From Pegoplata infirma (taxonomy: Eukaryota; Arthropoda; Insecta; Diptera; Anthomyiidae), in contig OY992536.1 in assembly GCA_963921195.1 (NCBI GenBank), forward strand, positions 330,353,038 through 330,417,037: a DNA stretch of 64,000 nucleotides, written 5' to 3'. Positions within the stretch are counted from its first letter, which is position 1. The number at the start of each line of letters is the position of its first letter. A program made the position numbers and the translations under genes. Under the pieces are notes generated by a model. The model had not been told where the DNA came from. It saw only the letters and a program-made list of their open reading frames with translations, and searched no databases. This document shows, piece after piece, positions 58,684 through 64,000 of this stretch.

Positions 58684-59155
58684 CATGGGGTGAAGTGGGA
58701 AATCGCATTTGTTTTAATGGTTCCGCATTTTAAAAGTGTGGCTCAAAGACTCGTTTCTGAACTGGCGACGCAACAAAAGTAGCAGTAACAAATCTGCTGT
58801 TCCTTTTCGATATATGGAAATACATGTAAACAATAACTAAACGAAGTACCATCTCACATGAAAATCGAATGCATTTTGATTGTCTGGTAAGATATTGCTT
58901 GTTTTGAGCTCACTTTGCCAATTGGGTAACGAGCCTTTTAAGATGGCACCTCTATTTTGATATATCGGTTTAATTAAATGCCTACGTTTTTATTGTTTTC
59001 GAGTACAACTGGAGAACAAATATAACCTAATGTTGGCTCACCAAAACAAATATAATGTATGGACGTTAAATATGGATAAATCATATCCACTCCATAAATA
59101 TACTCTTTAAAGATATTAATAAGAATGTTTCCCACTTAACCCCACTCTCTCCTAT
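58684..59155. mobile_element. ~470-bp MITE with GGGGTGAAGTGGGAAA ends
   Basis: TGGGGTGAAGTGGGAAA at the left pairs with TTTCCCACTTAACCCCA at the right. Inside, GAACTGGCGACGC and related GC-richer sequence is unlike the flanks. No TSD read. It is the least AT-rich interval of intron 5 apart from the tandem array. Confidence 0.45.
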
Positions 59156-59199
59156 ACGGTAACAAATACAAATATATTTATATACATACATTTATATGA

Positions 59200-59245
59200 A
59201 ATACTAGCTAACTCGCCCGGTACTTCGTTACCGGTTAGCTGTAAA
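59200..59245. repeat. LINE 3'-end-like signature next to the tandem array
   Basis: ACTAGCTAACTCGCCCGGTA followed by CTTCGTTACCGG resembles the CTCGCCCG...CTTCGCTACGG motif found at insect LINE 3' regions. It sits just before the ~139-bp array and may show where the unit came from. Confidence 0.35.
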
Positions 59246-59359
59246 AAAAAAAAAATATTACTTCAAATTCTTAATAATTTTTCTTTAAACATAAAAATTG
59301 TTAGTTTCGACCTTTAAAATATTATATTTTGAGTAGATTTAAAGTTGAAAAAAAAAATT

Positions 59360-62300
59360 TATTCTGGCGAAACGATCCCATAGTTCAAACTTTAAGTTTC
59401 AAGGAACATTAGTGCCTAAGGAACAATATGTACCAAATTGAAGCGAAAATTCAAAAATTTATATTCCCAGAATGTAATTTCCGCGAGTGGATCGTAAAGT
59501 ACCTATTTTAAGTATCTCTACTTTCTCCCTTTTTCCCCATTAGAAGCAGAATTTTCATAAAAGTACTTATTTTAGAATGTTATTTCCGCGAAAGGATCGT
59601 ACAGTCCAAATCTCAAGTATTTAGGACCATTAATGCAGCAGATACAAAATTGCCCTACTTTCCCCATTTTCCCCTTAGAAGCTACTAAAAAAGTGCTTCT
59701 TCCAGAATGTTATTTCCGCTAGAGGATCGTACAGTCCAAACTCCAAGTATCTAGAACCATTAGTTCAGCAGATACAAAACAGTTCAAAATTCAAGTATCT
59801 AGGACCATTAGATCAGCAGATACAAAAGGATTCAAATTTCAAGTTTACCCTACTTTCCCTCTTTTTCCCCCTATAGAAGCAGATTTTTCCAAAAAATACT
59901 TCTTCCAGAATGTTATTCCCGCGAGAGGATCGTACAGTCCAAACTTCAATATCTAGGACCATTACTTCAGCAGATACAAAATTGCCCTTCTTTCCCCCTT
60001 TAAAAAGTAATTTTCAAAAAAGTACTTCTTTCAATATGTTATTCCGCGAGATGATCCTATATTGCAAATGTCATGTTTTTAAGACCATTAGTTTAAAATT
60101 TACCAAATTGCCCTATTTTGCCCCTCTTGGCCCTCCTTAAAACCAAAATTTTCAAAAAGTGTATTTTTCAAAAAAATATTTCCGCGAGAGGATCAAAACT
60201 TAAAGTTTTAGTTCAGAAGATACAAAATTGTCCTATTTTCCACAGGATTATAGAGTCCAAATTTCAAGTTTCTAAAACTATTAGTTCAAAAGATACAAAA
60301 TCCCCCAAAGGGCCCTACTTTCCCCTTTTTCCCCCTTAGAAGTGGAATTTTTAAAAAAGTTCTTTAAGTATGTTATTTTCGCGAAAGGATCGTTCAGTTC
60401 AAATTTCAAGAATCTAAGACCATTAGTTCAGCAGATTCAAAATTGCCCTTCTTTCCCCCTTTTTCCCACAGAATTTTAAAAAGTACTTTCTTAAGAATGT
60501 TATTTCCGCGAGAGGATCGTTCAGCCAAATTTCAAGTATCTAGAACCATTAGTTCAGCAGATACAAAATTGCCCTACATTCCCCGTTTTTCCCCTTGAAA
60601 TCGGAATTTTCAAAAAAAGTACTTCTTTCAGAATGTTAATTCCAAGAGAGAGGATCGTGCAGTCTAAATTTCAAGTATCTAGGACCATTAGTTCAGCAGA
60701 TACAAAATTGCCTTACTTTCCGCCTTTTCCCCCTTAGAAGCGGAACTTTTTCCGCAAGAGGATCGTACAGTTCTAATTTTAAGTATCTAGGATCATTAGT
60801 TCAGCAGATACAGAATTGCCCTACTTTCCACCTGTTCCCCCTTTAGAAGGAGAACTTTCAAAAAAGTACTTCTTCTAGAATGTTTTTTCCGCGAGAGGAT
60901 CGTACAGTCCAAACTTCAAGTATGTAGGACTATTAGTTAAGCAGATTAAAAATTGCCCTACTTTCTCCCTTTTCCCCCCGTGGAAGCAGAATTTAAAAAA
61001 AAGTACTTCTTTTAGAATGTTATATCCGCGAGAGGATCGTACAGTTAAATTTTAAGTATCGAGGACCATTAGTTCAGCAGATACAAAATTGCCCTACCTT
61101 CCCCTTTTTCCCCCTTAAAAGTAGAGTTTTCAAAAAAGTACTTCCTTGAGAATGTTATTTCCGCGTGAGGATCGTACAGTCGAAATTTCAAGTATATAGG
61201 ACCATTATTTCAGCAGATACAAAATTGCCCTACTTTTCCCCTTTTCCCCACTCAAAATCGGAATATTTAAAAAAGTACTTCTTTCAGAATGTTATTTTCG
61301 CGAAAATATAGTAGAGTCCAAATTTCAAGTCTCCCGGACCATTAGTTCAGCAGATACAAAATTGCCCCCTTTTCCCTCTTAGAGGCGGAATTTTCCAAAA
61401 AGTCCTTCATTCGAATTTTATTTCCGCGAGTGGATTGTGCAGTCCAATTTTCAAGTATCTAGGACTATTTGTTCAGCAGATACAAAATTGGCCTTCTTTC
61501 CCCCTTTTTCCCCCTTAAAGAAGAATTTTTAAAAAAGAATTTCTTTCCGAATGTTATTTCCGCGGGAGGATCGTACAGTCCAATTTTCATGTATTTAGGA
61601 CCATTAGTTCAGCAGATTCAAAATTGCTCTATTTTCCCCTCTTTTTCCCCTTAAGAGAGGAATTTTTAAAAAAGTATTCCTTTCCGAATGTTATTTCCGC
61701 GGGAGGATCGTACAGTCCAATTTTCAAGTATCTAGACCATTACTTTAGCATATACAAAATTTCACTACTTTCCCCCTTTCTCCCCCTTAAAAGCGAAATT
61801 TTCAAAAAAGTACTTCTTTTAGAATGTTATTGCCGCGATATGATCCCATATTCCAAATGTCATGTTTCTAAGACCATTAATTTAAAGTTTAGCAAATTGC
61901 CCTAATTTCCCTCTTTTGGGCCTCCTTAAAACCAAAATTCTCAAAGAAATATATTTTTCAAAAAAATAATTTCCGCGAGAGCATCCAGATTCAAAATTTC
62001 AAGTTTGTTCAGAAGATACAAAATTGCCCTATTAAACCCCTTCTACCCACCACCCCTGCTTTTATAAAAGGATTTTTTTAAAATATTACTTTTTACAAAA
62101 TGTTTTTTCCGCGAGAGTAGACTTAAAATTTCAAGTTTTTGGGACCATTCGTTTAGCAGATACGAAATTGCCCTTCTTTCCCCATTTTCCCCCCCTTTAA
62201 AAACGAATTTTCAAAAATGTTTTAAGTATCTAGGACCATTAGTTCAGCAGATACAAAATTGCCCTACTTTCCCCCTTTTTCCCCGTAGAAGCATAATTTT

Positions 62301-63890
62301 TAAAAAAGTTTTTCTTTAACAATGTTATTTCCGCGAGAGGATCGTACAGTTGAAATTCCAAGTATCTAGGACCATGAGTTCAGCAGATTCAAAATTACCC
62401 CACGCACCCCCTTTTTCTCCCGGAATTTTCAAAAAGTACTTTCTTTGGAATATTATTTCTGCGAGAGGATTGTACAGTTCAAATTTCAAGTATCTAGGAC
62501 CATTAGTTCTGCAGATACAAAATTGCCCTACTTTCCCCCTTTTTCCCCGTAGAAGCGGATTTTTTGAAAAGTTCTTCTTTAAGAATGTTATTTTCGCGAA
62601 AGGATCGTACAGTTTAAATTTCAAGTATTAAGGACCATTAGTTCAGCAGATTCAAAGTTGCCCTGCTTTCCCGATTTCCCCCCAGAATTTTGAAAAAGTA
62701 CTTCCTTTAGAATGTTATTTCCGCGAGAGGTTCGTTCACTCCAAACTTCAAGTATCTAGGATTATATTTTCAGCAGATACAAAATTGCTCTACCTTCCTC
62801 TTTTTCCCCCTTTAAATCGGAATTTTAAAAAAAGTACTTTTTTAGAATGTTATTTCCGCGAGAGGATCGTGCAGTCCAGGCGAGAGGATCGTGCAGTCCT
62901 ATTTGTTCAGCAGATACAAACCGGAATTTTCAAAAAGTACTTCTTTCAGAAAGTTATTTCCGCGAGAGGATCGTGCAGCCCAAATTTCTAGGATCTACGA
63001 CCATTAGCTCAGCAGACACAAAATTACCCTACTTTCCCCTTTTTCCCCCTTAGAAGCGAAATTTTCAAAATAGAACTTTCTTCACAATGTTATTTCCACG
63101 AAGGATCCCATAGTCAAAATTTTTAAGTTTCTGGGAAAATTAGTTCAGAACATACAAAGTGTACCAAATTGTCCTATTATCCCCCTTTTTACCACTCTAG
63201 ATGCGGAATTGAAAAAAAACTTTGTTTCGGAATGTTTTTTCCGCGAGAGGTTCTTATAGTCCAAACTTTAAGTTTCTAGGACCATTAGGTCAGAGAAAAG
63301 AAAATGTACCAAATTGCCCAATTTTCCCCCTTTTCGCCTTCAGAAGTGCCTTTTTAAAAAAGTACTTTCTTCAGAATATTATTTCCGCGAGAGGATCCTA
63401 TAGTCCAAATTTCAGGTTTCTGGGACCATTAGTTCACAATATAGAAAATGTTCAAAATCGTCCTATTTCCCCCCCAAATTTGAATGAAAAATTTTCAAAA
63501 AATACTTTCTTCAGAACATGATTTCCGCGAGAGGATCATATAGTCCAAATTTTTAAGTTTCTAGGACCATTAGTTCAGAAGATACAAAATGTACCAAATT
63601 ATCCTACTTTCCCCCATTCAACCCCCTAGAATCAGAATTAAAAAAACTTTGTTTCAGAATGTTTTTTCCGTTAGTGGATCTTATAGTCCAAACTTTAAGT
63701 TTCTAGGACCATTAGGTCAGAAGATAGAACATGTACCAAATTGCCCTTTTTTCCCCATTTCCCCTTCTTATTTTTTTTTTAAATACTTTCTTTAGAGTAT
63801 TATTTCCGCGTGAGGATCCTATAGTCCAAATTTAAGGTTACTGAGGCCATTAGTTCAGAAGATCGAAATGTTTAAAATTGTCCTATTTCC
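59360..63890. repeat. Tandem array of a ~139-bp unit, about 32 copies
   Basis: The landmark TTATTTCCGCGAGAGGATCG recurs, exactly or with small changes, at 32 places from 59481 to 63806 (mean spacing about 139.5 bp, with some units shortened or lengthened). Each unit continues CAAGTATCTAGGACCATTAG, TTCAGCAGATACAAAATTGC, a C-rich CTTTCCCCCTTTTTCCCCC tract and AAAAAAGTACTTCTT. Units drift towards the right, where AAAATGTACCAAATTG variants dominate. A local duplication is seen at 62860-62900. All ORFs in the region are by-products of the unit. It is located in intron 5 and ends about 110 bp before the window edge. Confidence 0.88.
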
Positions 63891-64000
63891 CCCTAAATTT
63901 AAGTGATTAAATCAATAAATTCCCTAAAATTAAAAAATAAATGAGATAAAAAAAATTGAGTAAAAAATTTGAGTCAAAAAATTAAGCAAAAAATATTTTG

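Larger units (their letters stand above)
42596..64000 (+). other. Intron 5, 5' part (>21.4 kb, no acceptor exon found)
   Basis: Starts with the consensus donor GTAAGT at 42596 (phase 0). No convincing exon follows before the window edge, so the intron probably continues. It includes a 4.3-kb inverted-repeat complex, several hAT/piggyBac/TA elements and a ~139-bp tandem array at the right edge. Stretches 42650-43190, 48380-50670, 50800-52280 and 58440-58680 show nothing I can name beyond AT-rich DNA. One exception is a 50-bp GC-rich patch at 51067-51116 that looks like the end of some mobile element. Confidence 0.55.

Noticed and set aside
59910..63795. Many 60-99-codon ORFs with SARGSYSPNFKYLGPL-like repeats
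   Set aside because: They are translations of the ~139-bp tandem unit in both directions; frames break between units and no start or stop is conserved.
59360..63890. Regular repeats considered as a CRISPR array
   Set aside because: Units are ~139 bp without separate unique spacers, and the context is eukaryotic with spliced exons.

Overview
The window looks like AT-rich intronic and intergenic DNA from an insect, most likely a fly with a large, transposon-rich genome. The evidence is canonical GT-AG splice sites, 64-nt to >21-kb introns, the absence of long ORFs, and a dense set of cut-and-paste transposons (hAT, Tc1/mariner, piggyBac, PIF/Harbinger-like) with readable target-site duplications. 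No bacterial, organellar or viral genes are evident. The species cannot be named from the sequence.

Only one host gene is supported, on the + strand. Five exons splice into one open frame of 209 codons: 13519-13744 (start codon), 36457-36585, 38772-38933, 38998-39021 (a 24-nt microexon) and 42510-42595. The first four introns are all phase 1. The fifth is phase 0 and runs past the right edge. The product starts with a compact acidic/hydrophobic segment and continues as a lysine/glycine-rich linker ending in a proline run. I read it tentatively as the N-terminus of an axonemal dynein heavy chain (DNAH10-like), so most of the protein would lie beyond 64000. Introns 1 and 5 are 22.7 kb and >21.4 kb. 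This recalls the giant, satellite-filled introns of fly spermatogenesis dynein genes, but linkage cannot be judged here.

Layout. 1-9055: transposon-rich upstream DNA, including a 151-bp hAT MITE, a 1.5-kb hAT nested in another inverted-repeat element, palindromic 20-bp minisatellites and a 2.3-kb inverted-repeat element. 9056-9515: low-repeat DNA with a TATA-like motif, possibly the ancestral promoter. 9516-12258: a 2.7-kb TIR element. 12301-13485: a giant inverted minisatellite ending 33 bp before the start codon. 13745-36456 (intron 1): hAT, piggyBac, LINE and TA-MITE nests, a 1000-bp near-perfect palindrome, and a 5.6-kb compound palindrome. 36586-38771 (intron 2): mostly a Tc1-type element with a nested hAT, plus a hAT fragment. 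39022-42509 (intron 4): a PIF/Harbinger-like MITE and two inverted-repeat elements. 42596-64000 (intron 5): a 4.3-kb inverted-repeat complex, hAT and piggyBac nests, a tRNA-like promoter, and a ~4.5-kb tandem array of a ~139-bp unit.

All boundaries were read by eye. Element classes rest on TIR and TSD, not database matches. The strongest calls are those where both TIRs and an exact TSD are visible.
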